Assembly: GCA_004138175.2 (NCBI GenBank)
Contig: RYFE02000008.1
Location: forward strand, 1 to 64,000
DNA length: 64,000 nucleotides
Direction of reading: 5' to 3'
Origin: Chloroflexales bacterium ZM16-3
GTDB lineage: Bacteria > Chloroflexota > Chloroflexia > Chloroflexales > Chloroflexaceae
Shown: positions 1-9,392 of the stretch, piece after piece
Numbering within the stretch: position 1 is the first letter of the stretch
Layout of the letters: each line of letters starts with the position of its first letter
Translations under genes and position numbers: made by a program
Notes under the pieces: generated by a model
The model's database searches: none
The model's input: the letters and a program-made list of their open reading frames with translations, nothing else
What the model was told of the DNA's origin: nothing

Positions 1-598
1 TCAGCCCGCGAGTCAGCGTCGCCAGGCCCAGCAGCGCCCCAGCCCCGGCCAGCCAGGCCCAGCCGCCGCGCCGCGCCCATGCCCCCAGCGCCGCCAGCGC
101 GCCCAGCAGCAGCGTCGTAAACAGAGTCTCGCTCAGCAGCAGCTGCCCGTAGCTGGCGAAGGGCAAGTACACCGCCGCCAAAATAGCCGCGATCCCCGGC
201 GCTCTCGCCATCTGCCCCCGGCCCCCAGTCCCCAACCCCCAACCCCCAACCCCCAGAGCCGCGATGACATACACCAGCGCCACATTCAGCAGGCTCAAGA
301 TCGTCTGGCTGACAAAGATCGGCGTCAGGCTCTTGCCGAAGATCGCCAGGTGGGCGGCCAGGAAGAGCGGGTAGAGCGGGGCGCGCGTCCAGAGGTACTG
401 CAAGTGCCATGCGAAGCCCCGCCCATTGGCCAGCCAGTCGGCGGCCGCCAGGTACTCCGCCTCATCGCCGATCATCCCCAGGCGCGGCAGCCTGCCCCAC
501 AGGGCGATCCGCAGCCCCAGGCCGAGCAGCAGGGCAAGGATGAGTATTGCGTGTTGCGGGTTGCGGGTTAAGTTGGGGCGTCGGAGAATCCTGAGCAT
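1..598 (-). CDS. Membrane glycosyltransferase, GT39/ArnT-like (partial, C-terminus outside window)
   Basis: The reading frame is open from an ATG at 598 to the left edge, so only about 199 N-terminal residues are visible. After a basic N-terminus comes one hydrophobic segment, then an acidic motif GDEAEYL followed by a WLANGRGF-like loop. This is typical of the first periplasmic loop of PMT/ArnT family (GT39/GT83) lipid-linked sugar transferases. Further hydrophobic helices follow. A glycine-rich stretch (LGVGGWGLGTGG) encoded at about 221-256 comes from a CCCCAAC-type simple repeat read in frame and looks like an insertion in a loop. Family assignment is by motif only; donor and acceptor cannot be told. 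Confidence 0.72.
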   Translation of the reverse strand, partial: MLRILRRPNLTRNPQHAILILALLLGLGLRIALWGRLPRLGMIGDEAEYLAAADWLANGRGFAWHLQYLWTRAPLYPLFLAAHLAIFGKSLTPIFVSQTILSLLNVALVYVIAALGVGGWGLGTGGRGQMARAPGIAAILAAVYLPFASYGQLLLSETLFTTLLLGALAALGAWARRGGWAWLAGAGALLGLATLTRGL

Positions 599-870
599 GC
601 TATCCTGCACAGCCTGAGACGTTGAGCGTAACACTCTACTTTTGCGCAAAGATCGCCTGATCAAGTATGGAACCAGGCCAGCACATTATGCACCCATTTC
701 ATTGACCAAAATCAGCATCTCCTGGGCGGCAAAGCGGCAGGTCGCATTTTTTTGTGCGGGACATAGCCTCTGGTACGCCCCTCGGCGGCGGCGCTGGCTT
801 CGTGGGTGGGCAAATGAATGGGTGGGTGCCTACCGGCACCCACCCATTCTCGCTCGTGCGTATGGCGAGC
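599..870. other. Intergenic region between gltB and the glycosyltransferase
   Basis: No convincing gene is seen. It holds the gltB terminator hairpin at 817-848 and a short T-run near 746. A plus-strand reading frame running through it continues into antisense gltB and is taken as a shadow. Confidence 0.5.
817..848 (-). terminator. Hairpin downstream of gltB
   Basis: A perfect 14-bp inverted repeat (AATGGGTGGGTGCC and its complement) with a TACC loop lies 22 bp beyond the gltB stop. No clear U-tract follows on the minus strand, so termination efficiency is uncertain. Confidence 0.55.
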
Positions 871-3800
871 TTACGCCGCGTGCTTGGCCGTCTTCCCCTC
901 CTCGGTGCCCTCAGCCTCAGCCTCGATCTTCGCCACCGCCTCGCGGGGCATCGCCGTGCGGAACAGGCTGCGGTAGGTGTCCCAGCGGGCCAGGATCTCG
1001 GAGGCGCGCGGGCTGCCGGTCAGCTCCGCGTGGCGGCGGATAAGCTGCTGGAGGCGGGCCTCATCGCGGACGCTCAGGGGCCGCAGCTCGATCAGCTGCG
1101 GGTTACAGCGCTGCGCCAGGGTGCCCGCCTCATCGAGGATATAGGCCGTGCCGCCAGTCATGCCGGCCCCGAAGTTGCGCCCCGTGTGCCCGAGGATCAC
1201 CACCGTGCCGCCGGTCATATACTCGCAGCCGTGGTCGCCCACGCCCTCCACCACAGCGGTGGCGCCCGAGTTGCGCACCGCGAAGCGCTCGCCCACCTGG
1301 CCGGCGGCATAGAGCTCGCCGCCGGTGGCCCCGTAGAGCAGCGTGTTGCCAGCGATCACGTTCTCGTGCCAGGCGAAGCGGGCGCTCTGGGGCGGGGCGA
1401 TGGTGATCATGCCGCCGGCCATGCCCTTGCCAACATAGTCGTTGGCCTCGCCGATCAGGTTCAGGGCCACGCCGGGGGAGTTGAAGACGCCGAAGCTCTG
1501 TCCAGCGCTGCCCTGGAAGCTGATCGTGATCGTGCCGGTGGGCAGGCCCTTGTCGCCATAGATCTGGCCGATCGTCCCGCTGAGCCGCGCGCCCACCGAG
1601 CGGTCGCCATTGCGGATGCTGTAGCTGAGCTGAACCGGGCCGCGCGCCGAGAGCGCGCCCTTGGTGTCCTGGATGATCTTATCGTGCAGGGTCTCGCCGC
1701 CGGGCAGGCGGTTGGCCTTGCCGCCGTGGCGGATGGCGTTGCCCTCGATCATCCGCGCCGCGCCGAGCACCGGGCTCAGGTCGAGCAGATCCGCGCCGAC
1801 AAACCCCGTCTCCCGCTGGCGCAGCAGGTCGGCCCGACCGACCGCCTCATCGAGCGAGCGCAGGCCGAGCGAGGCCAGAACCTCACGCACCTCCTGGGCC
1901 AGGTAGCGGAAGAAGGACATCACCATCTCAGGCTTGCCGGGGAACTTGGCCCGCAGGTCGGTGCGCTGGGTGGCGATGCCCACCGGACACGTGTTGTTAT
2001 GACAGGCGCGGGCCATAATACAGCCCTCGGCCACCAGGGCCGCCGTGCCAAAGGAGAACTCGTCCGCGCCGAGCATCGCGGCAACCACCAGGTCGCGGCC
2101 GGTCTTCATGCCGCCGTCGGCGCGCAGGCGCACCCGCTCGCGCAGCCCGTTCAGCACCAGGGTCTGCTGGGTCTCGGCGAGGCCGAGCTCCCAGGGGATG
2201 CCGACATTCTTGATGCTGCTAAGCGGCGCGGCGCCGGTGCCGCCATTGTAGCCGCTGATCAGGATCACATCGGCGTAGCCCTTGGCCACACCGGCGGCGA
2301 TCGTGCCCACCCCGGAGGTGGACACCAGCTTCACCGAGACAAAGGCGTTCGGGTTGACCTGCTTGAGGTCGTAGATCAGCTGGGCCAGATCCTCGATGCT
2401 GTAGATATCGTGGTGGGGCGGCGGCGAGATCAGGGCCACGCCGGGCACCGTGTGGCGGATCTTGGCGATCTCCTCGTTGACCTTGTGGCCGGGCAGCTGG
2501 CCGCCCTCGCCGGGCTTGGCGCCCTGGGCCATCTTGATCTGGAGCTCGGTCGCGCTCGCCAGGTAGGCCGGCGTCACGCCGAAGCGGCCGGAGGCCACCT
2601 GCTTGATCCGGCTGTTGCGCTCGTCCTTGAAGCGCTCGGCGTCCTCGCCGCCCTCGCCGCTGTTCGACATGCCGCCCAGGCGGTTCATGGCGATCGAGAG
2701 CGTGACGTGCGACTCGGAGCTGGTGGAGCCGAGGCTCATGGCGGCGGTGGAGAAGCGGGCCACAATCGCCTCAATCGACTCGACCTCATCGAGCGGCACC
2801 GGCGCGCCAGCAGGCAGCAGATCCAGCAGGTCGCGCGGCTCCGTGGGCACGCGGCCATTCACCAGCTCAGCGTAGCGCTGGTACGTCGCGTAGCCCTCGG
2901 CGGATGGCGTGGCGCTGCGGCTGTCGCCGTTGAGGGCCTGCGGGCTCTGGACAGCCTTATGCAGGGCGTTGACAACCGGCGGGCTGAAGGCGTGGTTCTC
3001 GCCGTCGCGCTTGAACTTGTAGAAGCCGGGGTGGGGAAGAGTCAGCTCCTCATCCTCCACATCGGCGGGGAAGGCGCGGGCGTGGCGGGCCAGCACATCG
3101 GCCTCCAGCTTGGCGAAGGAGATGCCGCCGACGCGGGTGGGCGTGCCGACGAAGCACTGATCCACCAGCTCCTGGTCGAGGCCGAGCGCCTCGAAGATCT
3201 GGGCGCCGCAGTAGCTGTCGAGCGCGGCGATGCCCATCTTCGACATCGTCTTCAGCAGGCCCTTCTCCAGGGCGTGGATGACGTGCTGCTCGGCCTCGTC
3301 GGCCAGGGTGAGCGCGCGCGGGTCAGACGGGTCGGTCATGGCGATGCCGTCGAGCTTGCGCTCCTTGAGCACGTTACGCTCAAAGGCGATCTGGCGGGCG
3401 CTGGCCAGGGCCAGGTACGGGCTAACCGCCTCGGCACCGTAGCCCGCCAGGCAGGCCAGGTGATGCACCTCGCGCATCTCGCCGGTCTCGACCAGCAGGC
3501 TATGCCGCGAGCGCAGGCCGGTGCGGATGAGGTGGTGGTGGACCGCGCCGACGGCCAGCAGCGACGGGATGGGCGCGTGGTCAGCGTCCACGCCCCGGTC
3601 GCTGATGATCAGGATGGCCGCGCCGCCGCGCACAGCGGCCTCGGCATCCTGACAGAGGCGGGCCACGGCATCGCGGAGGGGCGCATCGCGATGCTCCCCT
3701 ACAGGCGGCACCGGCATCAGCGCCGAGATCGTCACGCTGCGCAGCAGCGGGTCGTCCACCCGGCGCAGGGCGGCCATCTGGGCGTCGGTGAGGATCGGCG

Positions 3801-5526
3801 AGGTGAGCTGGAGCAGATGGGCGTGCTCAGGCGTCTCGGCGAGGATGTTGCGGCGGATGCCGACGGCCACGCTGAGCGACATCACCAGATCCTCGCGGAG
3901 TGAGTCGATCGGCGGGTTCGTAACCTCAGCGAAGCGCTGCTTGAAGAACTGGAAGAGCGGGCGGCCCAGCTCCAGCTGCGAGAGCACGGCGGTGGGCGTG
4001 TCGTCGCCCATCGAGCCGATGGGCTCGTGGCCGCTGCTGAGCATCGGCCGCAGCACCACATTCAGCTCCTCAGAGGTGTAGCCGAAGGCCATCTGAAGGG
4101 ATTGCAGATTGTCGATTGCAGATTGCAGATTGCTCTCGTCCTCTGCAATCTGCAATCTGCAATCTGCAATATTCTGCATGTGCTGGTCAAGCCAACGCTC
4201 GTAGGGCTGGTTGGCGGCCAGGCTGGCCTTAATATCCTCATCGGTGTAGATCTGGCCGGTGGCCGTGTCCACGGCGATCATCTGGCCGGGGCCAAGCTTG
4301 CCCTTGTGGACGATGCGGGAATCATCTACCTGGACGGCGCCCACCTCGGAGCCGGAGATCACCAGGCCATCGTCGGTGACGATATAGCGGGCCGGGCGCA
4401 GGCCATTGCGGTCGAGGGTGGTGCCGACCACGCGGCCGTCGCTGAAGGTGAGGGCGGCCGGGCCGTCCCATGGCTCCATTAAGCAGGCGTGGTACTGGTA
4501 GAAGGCGCGCAGGGCCGGGCTGAGGTCGGGGATCTTCTCCCACGCCTCGGGCACCAGCATCGTCATCGCGTGGCGGATGTCGCGCCCGGCGATGACCAGC
4601 ATCTCCAGGGCGTTATCGAGCTGGGCCGAGTCGCTGCCGCTAGGGTCGAGCACCGGCGTAAGCAGGGCGGAGGCGTCCGAGCTACCGGGCAGGAAGTCCT
4701 CGGGGAGCACCAAGGCCGCCTCACGAGCGCGCATCCAGTTAGCGTTGCCCTGGACGGTGTTGATCTCGCCGTTATGCGAGAGCATGCGGAAGGGCTGGGC
4801 GCGCTCCCACGTCGGGAAGGTATTGGTCGAGTAGCGCTGGTGGTAGACCGCGAGCGCCGTGACGAAGGCCGGGTCGCACAGATCGTTATAGAAGTCGGCC
4901 AGGTGGCTGCCGAGCAGCAGGCCCTTATAGACCACCGTGTGGCAGGAGAGCGAGGGCACATAGGCCGGGATGCCCTGGTCGATGAAGGCCGCCTCCATCT
5001 GCTTGCGGGCCAGGAAGAGGCCGCGCTCACAGATCGTGGCCGGGCCGCCGTGAGGCCGCTCGATGATCGCCTGACAGATATGGGGCATCGCCTCGCGGGC
5101 GCGGTCGCCGAGGGCGTCGGGGCTCACCGGCACATCGCGCCAGGCCAGCAGGGTGAAGCCGCGTGACTCGATTGCCTGGACGGCAATCGCGCGGGCCGCC
5201 TCGTGCTGGGCCGCGTCCTGGGGGAAGAAGAACATCCCGAGGGCGAGACGATCCGGGGCAGTCGTGCGGCCCTGGGCCGCCAGCTCGCGCAGCAGCAGAT
5301 CACGCGGCAGCTGCACCAAGACGCCAGCCCCATCGCCCGTCTTCGCGTCATCGGCCACCGCCCCACGGTGCTCTAGGTTACAGAGCGCCTCAAGGGCCAT
5401 CGACAGCGTGCTGTGGCCGGCCTCGCCGCTAATCTGGGCGACAAAGCCGATCCCGCAGGCATCGTGCTCAAAACGGGGGTCATAGAGGCCGTGGAGATCT
5501 CGCTCAGGAAGTTGCATCGCTGTCAC
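871..5526 (-). CDS. gltB: Glutamate synthase large subunit
   Basis: At 1551 aa this is full length for the GOGAT large chain, which makes glutamate from glutamine and 2-oxoglutarate. The N-terminal amidotransferase domain begins at DACGIGF with Cys24, the expected nucleophile after removal of a propeptide. The middle holds the central and FMN-binding synthase domains. A 3Fe-4S-type cysteine cluster is visible (CIMARACHNNTCPVG), followed by the C-terminal glycine-rich beta-helix. Start ATG at 5526 has AAGGGTGA upstream. An odd in-frame insert of about 27 residues (around 450-476) is encoded by a palindromic repeat at 4096-4176. No small subunit gene is next to it, so NADPH versus ferredoxin dependence cannot be decided. 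Confidence 0.96.
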   Translation of the reverse strand: MTAMQLPERDLHGLYDPRFEHDACGIGFVAQISGEAGHSTLSMALEALCNLEHRGAVADDAKTGDGAGVLVQLPRDLLLRELAAQGRTTAPDRLALGMFFFPQDAAQHEAARAIAVQAIESRGFTLLAWRDVPVSPDALGDRAREAMPHICQAIIERPHGGPATICERGLFLARKQMEAAFIDQGIPAYVPSLSCHTVVYKGLLLGSHLADFYNDLCDPAFVTALAVYHQRYSTNTFPTWERAQPFRMLSHNGEINTVQGNANWMRAREAALVLPEDFLPGSSDASALLTPVLDPSGSDSAQLDNALEMLVIAGRDIRHAMTMLVPEAWEKIPDLSPALRAFYQYHACLMEPWDGPAALTFSDGRVVGTTLDRNGLRPARYIVTDDGLVISGSEVGAVQVDDSRIVHKGKLGPGQMIAVDTATGQIYTDEDIKASLAANQPYERWLDQHMQNIADCRLQIAEDESNLQSAIDNLQSLQMAFGYTSEELNVVLRPMLSSGHEPIGSMGDDTPTAVLSQLELGRPLFQFFKQRFAEVTNPPIDSLREDLVMSLSVAVGIRRNILAETPEHAHLLQLTSPILTDAQMAALRRVDDPLLRSVTISALMPVPPVGEHRDAPLRDAVARLCQDAEAAVRGGAAILIISDRGVDADHAPIPSLLAVGAVHHHLIRTGLRSRHSLLVETGEMREVHHLACLAGYGAEAVSPYLALASARQIAFERNVLKERKLDGIAMTDPSDPRALTLADEAEQHVIHALEKGLLKTMSKMGIAALDSYCGAQIFEALGLDQELVDQCFVGTPTRVGGISFAKLEADVLARHARAFPADVEDEELTLPHPGFYKFKRDGENHAFSPPVVNALHKAVQSPQALNGDSRSATPSAEGYATYQRYAELVNGRVPTEPRDLLDLLPAGAPVPLDEVESIEAIVARFSTAAMSLGSTSSESHVTLSIAMNRLGGMSNSGEGGEDAERFKDERNSRIKQVASGRFGVTPAYLASATELQIKMAQGAKPGEGGQLPGHKVNEEIAKIRHTVPGVALISPPPHHDIYSIEDLAQLIYDLKQVNPNAFVSVKLVSTSGVGTIAAGVAKGYADVILISGYNGGTGAAPLSSIKNVGIPWELGLAETQQTLVLNGLRERVRLRADGGMKTGRDLVVAAMLGADEFSFGTAALVAEGCIMARACHNNTCPVGIATQRTDLRAKFPGKPEMVMSFFRYLAQEVREVLASLGLRSLDEAVGRADLLRQRETGFVGADLLDLSPVLGAARMIEGNAIRHGGKANRLPGGETLHDKIIQDTKGALSARGPVQLSYSIRNGDRSVGARLSGTIGQIYGDKGLPTGTITISFQGSAGQSFGVFNSPGVALNLIGEANDYVGKGMAGGMITIAPPQSARFAWHENVIAGNTLLYGATGGELYAAGQVGERFAVRNSGATAVVEGVGDHGCEYMTGGTVVILGHTGRNFGAGMTGGTAYILDEAGTLAQRCNPQLIELRPLSVRDEARLQQLIRRHAELTGSPRASEILARWDTYRSLFRTAMPREAVAKIEAEAEGTEEGKTAKHAA
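4096..4176. repeat. Intragenic palindromic repeat (GATTGCA type) inside gltB
   Basis: Two arms built of repeated GATTGCAGATT / AATCTGCAATC units form an imperfect hairpin. The repeat is read in frame in gltB as a stretch beginning NIADCRLQIAED, just before the conserved MAFGYTSEEL segment. The same family occurs at about 9531-9550 and 38265-38320. Confidence 0.85.
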
Positions 5527-6044
5527 CCTTACAACTGGCTAAAAAAATAGACAAACGCCCGCCGGGCCCTCAGGACACTGAGGTGTTGGCGAGCGTCATT
5601 GTCGCATCAGTTGGGTGCCGCAGGCTGCGGCGGCGGATAGCGAAATGCCCCCGGTGCGCATCATAGCGCGGTAGGGGGCTTGCCGGGGCTCTTCGGTGGG
5701 ACGCCCGGCGCGGGCCTATGAGGACGAGGGAGACGTAGGTTACAGTACCGGGCGGTGAGTCGCGCCTAGCATGAAGAACGGGAACTCAGGTCTTTGAGCT
5801 CTCGTCAGGGCCTCTTTGCGCCAGGGCAGGAAAATTAAACGCCGGTTAGGTATTAACGTAAATGATACAAGGTTGTCTACGTTCTGTCAAGTGCAATTGG
5901 GCAAAGTGTACAAGTCAGGGGTCAGGAGTCGGGAGTCGGGAGTCGGGAGTCGGTGCGTTTGGCACCGACTCCCGACTCCCGACTCCCGACTCCCGACTCC
6001 TGACTCCTGACTCCTGACCCCTGACTCCTGGTAGAATTGCCGCC
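5527..6044. other. Intergenic region between divergent gltB and GT4 gene
   Basis: This 518-bp divergent spacer contains the gltB leader. A TATGAT hexamer on the minus strand (5660-5665) could be a -10 but has no recognisable -35. The large hairpin at 5914-6030 occupies the end nearest the plus-strand gene. No conserved riboswitch was recognised. Confidence 0.5.
5914..6030. repeat. Large hairpin of GGAGTCG/CGACTCC repeats upstream of GT4 gene
   Basis: The left arm is repeated GGGAGTC and GGTCAG units and the right arm is their complement, joined around a GTGCGTTTGGCAC core. The pairing extends for roughly 50 bp. It ends about 15 bp before the ATG at 6045, so it could hide the ribosome-binding region. 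Related units occur at 7283-7376 and 52620-52662. Confidence 0.85.
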
Positions 6045-7478
6045 ATGCACACGCCACGAATCGCCTACTGCTCGCCGATCAACCCCGCGCCGTCGGGGAT
6101 CTCGGATTACAGCGAGGAGCTGCTGCCCTACCTCGGGCAGTACGCCGAGATCACGCTGTTTGTTGAGGACGGGCTGCGGCCCACGAACCCCGACCTGGCC
6201 GCGCACTTGGAGGTGCTGCCGCTGCGGCGGCTGCCCCGCGAGCTGCGCCGCCGCCGCTACGACGGCATCGTCTACCATATGGGCAACAGCCCCGCCCACG
6301 CAGGGATCTGGCGGGCCGCCCAGCGTATGCCGGGCGTGATCGTGATGCACGAGCTGGTGCTGCACCACTTTATGCTCTGGTACGCGGCCAACGTCCAGCG
6401 CGATGTGCAGCTCTATGTGCGCGCTATGGCCGAGCGCTACGGCGAGCCCGGCGCGCACATGGCCCAGCTCATGATCCGCTCGCGATTCACCGACGCCGCC
6501 TTCGACTTCCCCTGCTGCGAGCCGGCCCTGGCTGCCGCCCGCGGCATCATCACCCACAGCCGCTATGTGGCTGATCGCGCCGCCGCGATCAGGCCCGATC
6601 TGCCCTCCGCCGTGGTGCCGATGGGCGTGCCGCTGCCCGCACCTGTTGGGCGCGATGCGGCCCGCGCCCGCCTGGGGCTGCCTGAGGGCGCCGACATCCT
6701 GTCCAGCTTCGGCCATATCAACGCCTGGAAGCGGGTCGAGCCAGCCCTGCGCGCCCTGCGCCAGCTGCGCGAAGACGGCCGCGACGCGCGCTACATCCTG
6801 GTCGGCAGCGTCTCGCCCAACTACGACCTGCCCGGCCTGATCGGGCGCATGGGCCTGGCCGAGCACGTCACCATCACCGGCTACGTGCCGCGCGAGCAGT
6901 TCGAGGACTATGTGGCCGCCGCCGACATCTGCGTGAACCTGCGCCACCCCACCGCAGGCGAGACGAGCGCCAGTCTGCTGCGCCTGCTGGGTGCCGGGCG
7001 GCCGACTCTGGTGAGCGCCATCGGCTCCTTCGCTGAGCTGCCCGCTGGCGTGGCCGCCCAGGTGGACACTGATGCCGCAGAGGGCGACCTCATCCTGGCC
7101 TACTGTAGGCTGCTGCTGGGCAGGCCCGATCTGGCCGCCGCGCTCGGCGCGCGGGCGCGGGCCTTCGTGGCCGCCGAGCACTCGCTGGATGCCGCCGCGC
7201 TCGGCTATGCCCGCTTCCTCGCCCGGCTCTACGGCTGGCCCGCCCTGCGCAGGCTCCGCGAGCGACCGCTGTGGGAACCAGGGGTCAGTGGTCAGGATTC
7301 GGGAGTCGGTGCCCGGCCCCCCAACCCCCAACCCCCAACCCCCAACCCCCAACCCCCAACCCCCGACTCTTGGCCTCTGGTTGCCGCCACGGGCCGGGCG
7401 ATTACCGAGATCGGGCTGGGCGAGGGCGATGATGGGCTGATGCGGGCGGCGGCCGCCCGTATCGCCGAGATCATATAA
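6045..7478 (+). CDS. Glycosyltransferase family 4 (GT-B fold)
   Basis: This 477-aa protein starts with RIAYCSPINPAPSGISDYS, a typical N-terminal Rossmann strand with the glycine loop of GT4 enzymes. The C-terminal half has the FGHINAWKRVEPALRAL, YILVG and GYVPREQFEDYVAAADI segments of the donor nucleotide-sugar domain. GETSASLLRLLGAGRP is the E-x7-E-like region. No strong Shine-Dalgarno is visible before the ATG. Residues about 413-444 are low complexity (repeated PNPQPPT) and come from a repeat insertion in the DNA at 7283-7376. The normal-looking C-terminus resumes afterwards. The stop abuts the next gene's ATG, implying co-transcription. Sugar specificity is unknown. Confidence 0.88.
   Translation: MHTPRIAYCSPINPAPSGISDYSEELLPYLGQYAEITLFVEDGLRPTNPDLAAHLEVLPLRRLPRELRRRRYDGIVYHMGNSPAHAGIWRAAQRMPGVIVMHELVLHHFMLWYAANVQRDVQLYVRAMAERYGEPGAHMAQLMIRSRFTDAAFDFPCCEPALAAARGIITHSRYVADRAAAIRPDLPSAVVPMGVPLPAPVGRDAARARLGLPEGADILSSFGHINAWKRVEPALRALRQLREDGRDARYILVGSVSPNYDLPGLIGRMGLAEHVTITGYVPREQFEDYVAAADICVNLRHPTAGETSASLLRLLGAGRPTLVSAIGSFAELPAGVAAQVDTDAAEGDLILAYCRLLLGRPDLAAALGARARAFVAAEHSLDAAALGYARFLARLYGWPALRRLRERPLWEPGVSGQDSGVGARPPNPQPPTPNPQPPTPDSWPLVAATGRAITEIGLGEGDDGLMRAAAARIAEII
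7283..7376. repeat. Intragenic simple repeat inside the GT4 gene
   Basis: Units of GGTCAG/GGAGTCGG are followed by a run of CCCCAAC heptamers. The tract is read in frame and makes a proline-rich loop near the C-terminus. The CCCCAAC run matches the one at 221-256 in the partial GT39 gene. Confidence 0.8.
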
Positions 7479-9329
7479 ATGACCACTGACATCCTCATTG
7501 TCTTCGGCATCCTGGCCGCCACCATCGCCCTGTTCGTCAGCGACCGCCTACGGCTCGACCTGGTCGCCCTGCTGGCCCTGCTCTCGCTGCTGCTGGCCGG
7601 GCTGCTCACCCCCGCCGAGGCCGCCGCCGGCTTCGGCGACTCCACCGTGATGCTGATCGCATCGCTCTTTGTGGTCGGCGACGGGCTGTTTCAGACCGGC
7701 GTGGCCGCCGCGATGGGCCGCTGGCTGGGCAGGGTGGCAGGCACCAGCGAGCTGCGCGTCCTGATCGTGACGATGCTGGTGGTCGCACCGCTTTCGGCAT
7801 TCATCAGCTCCACCGGCACCGTGGCGATCATGATGCCGATCGCGGTCAGCCTAGCCCGCCGCGCCGGGTTCAGCCCTTCGCGCCTGCTCATCCCCATGGC
7901 CTACGCCGCCCTGATCGGCGGGATGCTGACTCTGATCGGCACACCGCCGAATCTGGTGGTGAACGAGGCCCTCATCGCCGCCGGGCGACCGTCCCTGGGC
8001 TTCTTCAGCCTCACGCCGATCGGGCTGATCATCCTGCTGGCCGGCGTGGCCTTTATGGCGCTGACGAGCCGACGGCTGCTGCCCGCCAGGGTTGACCCCG
8101 CCGCAGGCGCGGGCCGCTCGCAGATCTCGCTGGCCGAGCTGTCGGCGGCATATCTATTGCCCGACAGCATCTCGCGGCTGCGGGTGCGCGAGGGCTCGCC
8201 CCTGGCCGGGCGCAGCCTTGCCGAGAGCGGCCTGCGCGCCCGCTACGGGGCCACCGTGGTGGCGGTGCAGGCGTGGCCCCCGGCCCGGCCCGCGCCCGGC
8301 CCATCGCGCCCGGCCATCGCCGAGAGCAGGCTGGCCGTCGGCGACCTGATCGAGGTGCAGGCTCCCGCCGCCCGCGTGGCCGATCTCGTGGCCGACCAGG
8401 GGCTCGACCGGCTGCCGGTGACGCCCGGCGGCCAGATGATCAGCTCCGACCTGCACATCATTGAGGTGGCCCTGAACCCGCGCTCGCGCTTCATCGGCCG
8501 CTCGATCGCCGACGCCAACATCCGCCGCGAGTTCGGCGTCACCGTGCTGGGCTTCCAGCGCCTCGGCCAGCCGCTTGATGTTGACCTGGCCGACGAGCCG
8601 CTGCGCTTCGGCGACACCCTGCTTGTGGCTGGGTCAGCCGAGGCGCTGGAGCCGGTGATTCAGGAGCAGCGCCACTTCGGCGACTTCGTGGTGGCCTCAG
8701 TGCCACGCGAGCTTGAGGAGCGGGCCAGCGAGCAGCTCTCGCCGCGCTGGCCCGCCGCCGTGGCGATTATGCTGGCCATGCTGGTGGCCATGGCCCTCGG
8801 CTGGCTGCCCACCGTCACGGCGGCCCTGCTCGCCGCCGTGGCCATGGTGCTCAGCGGCTGCGCGCCCATCGCCAAGGTCTACCGGCGCATGAGCTGGGAG
8901 AGCCTGGTGCTGATCGCGGCGATGCTGCCGATGGCCACGGCCCTCCAGAAGACCGGCGGGGCGGCCCTGATCGCCGAGGCCCTGACGACAACCCTGGGCG
9001 GCGCCGGGCCGCTCGCGCTGATGGCCGGGGTCTTTGTGCTCACCAGCCTGTTCAGCCAGTTCATCTCGAACACAGCCACGGCAGTGCTGCTGGCCCCGAT
9101 CGCCCTAGAGGCCGCCACGCGCATCGGCGTACACCCCGAGCCGCTGCTGGTGGCCACCGCCATCGCCGCATCCACCGCCTTCGCCACGCCGATAGCCACC
9201 CCGGTGAACACGCTCGTCCTCTCGCCCGGCGGCTACCGCTTCGCCGACTACGCCCGCGCCGGCCTGGCGCTCCAGCTGATCGTGCTGCTGATCTGCGTGG
9301 TCGCCGTGCCGATCTTTTTTCCGTTCTAG
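7479..9329 (+). CDS. SLC13/DASS-type permease with two TrkA-C (RCK-C) domains
   Basis: This 616-aa membrane protein has hydrophobic segments in two halves flanking a soluble region. The first half carries GTPPNLVVNEAL and the second SNTATAVLLAPIA. These are the paired xGTxxN / SNTA ion- and substrate-binding hairpins of SLC13/ArsB-like transporters. Between about residues 225 and 400 are two TrkA-C-like modules (VREGSPLAGRSLAESGL and NPRSRFIGRSIADANI), which often sense ligands or nucleotides. The ATG directly follows the TAA of the upstream glycosyltransferase. The substrate (dicarboxylate, sulfate or other anion) cannot be read from sequence. Confidence 0.88.
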   Translation: MTTDILIVFGILAATIALFVSDRLRLDLVALLALLSLLLAGLLTPAEAAAGFGDSTVMLIASLFVVGDGLFQTGVAAAMGRWLGRVAGTSELRVLIVTMLVVAPLSAFISSTGTVAIMMPIAVSLARRAGFSPSRLLIPMAYAALIGGMLTLIGTPPNLVVNEALIAAGRPSLGFFSLTPIGLIILLAGVAFMALTSRRLLPARVDPAAGAGRSQISLAELSAAYLLPDSISRLRVREGSPLAGRSLAESGLRARYGATVVAVQAWPPARPAPGPSRPAIAESRLAVGDLIEVQAPAARVADLVADQGLDRLPVTPGGQMISSDLHIIEVALNPRSRFIGRSIADANIRREFGVTVLGFQRLGQPLDVDLADEPLRFGDTLLVAGSAEALEPVIQEQRHFGDFVVASVPRELEERASEQLSPRWPAAVAIMLAMLVAMALGWLPTVTAALLAAVAMVLSGCAPIAKVYRRMSWESLVLIAAMLPMATALQKTGGAALIAEALTTTLGGAGPLALMAGVFVLTSLFSQFISNTATAVLLAPIALEAATRIGVHPEPLLVATAIAASTAFATPIATPVNTLVLSPGGYRFADYARAGLALQLIVLLICVVAVPIFFPF

Positions 9330-9392
9330 GTTGGGGGCTGGCAGGGCTGGTGCAACGTCCTGAGCAGACCCCGACTGGCAACTGGAAGTCGC

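Noticed and set aside
754-3903. 1049-codon plus-strand open frame opposite gltB
   Set aside because: Antisense frame produced by high GC and codon bias; the peptide is low-complexity Ala/Gly/Arg/His-rich and shows no domain, while gltB is unmistakable on the other strand.
5527-5910. Riboswitch upstream of gltB
   Set aside because: The leader is GC-rich and folds in many ways, but I could not match any known riboswitch core.
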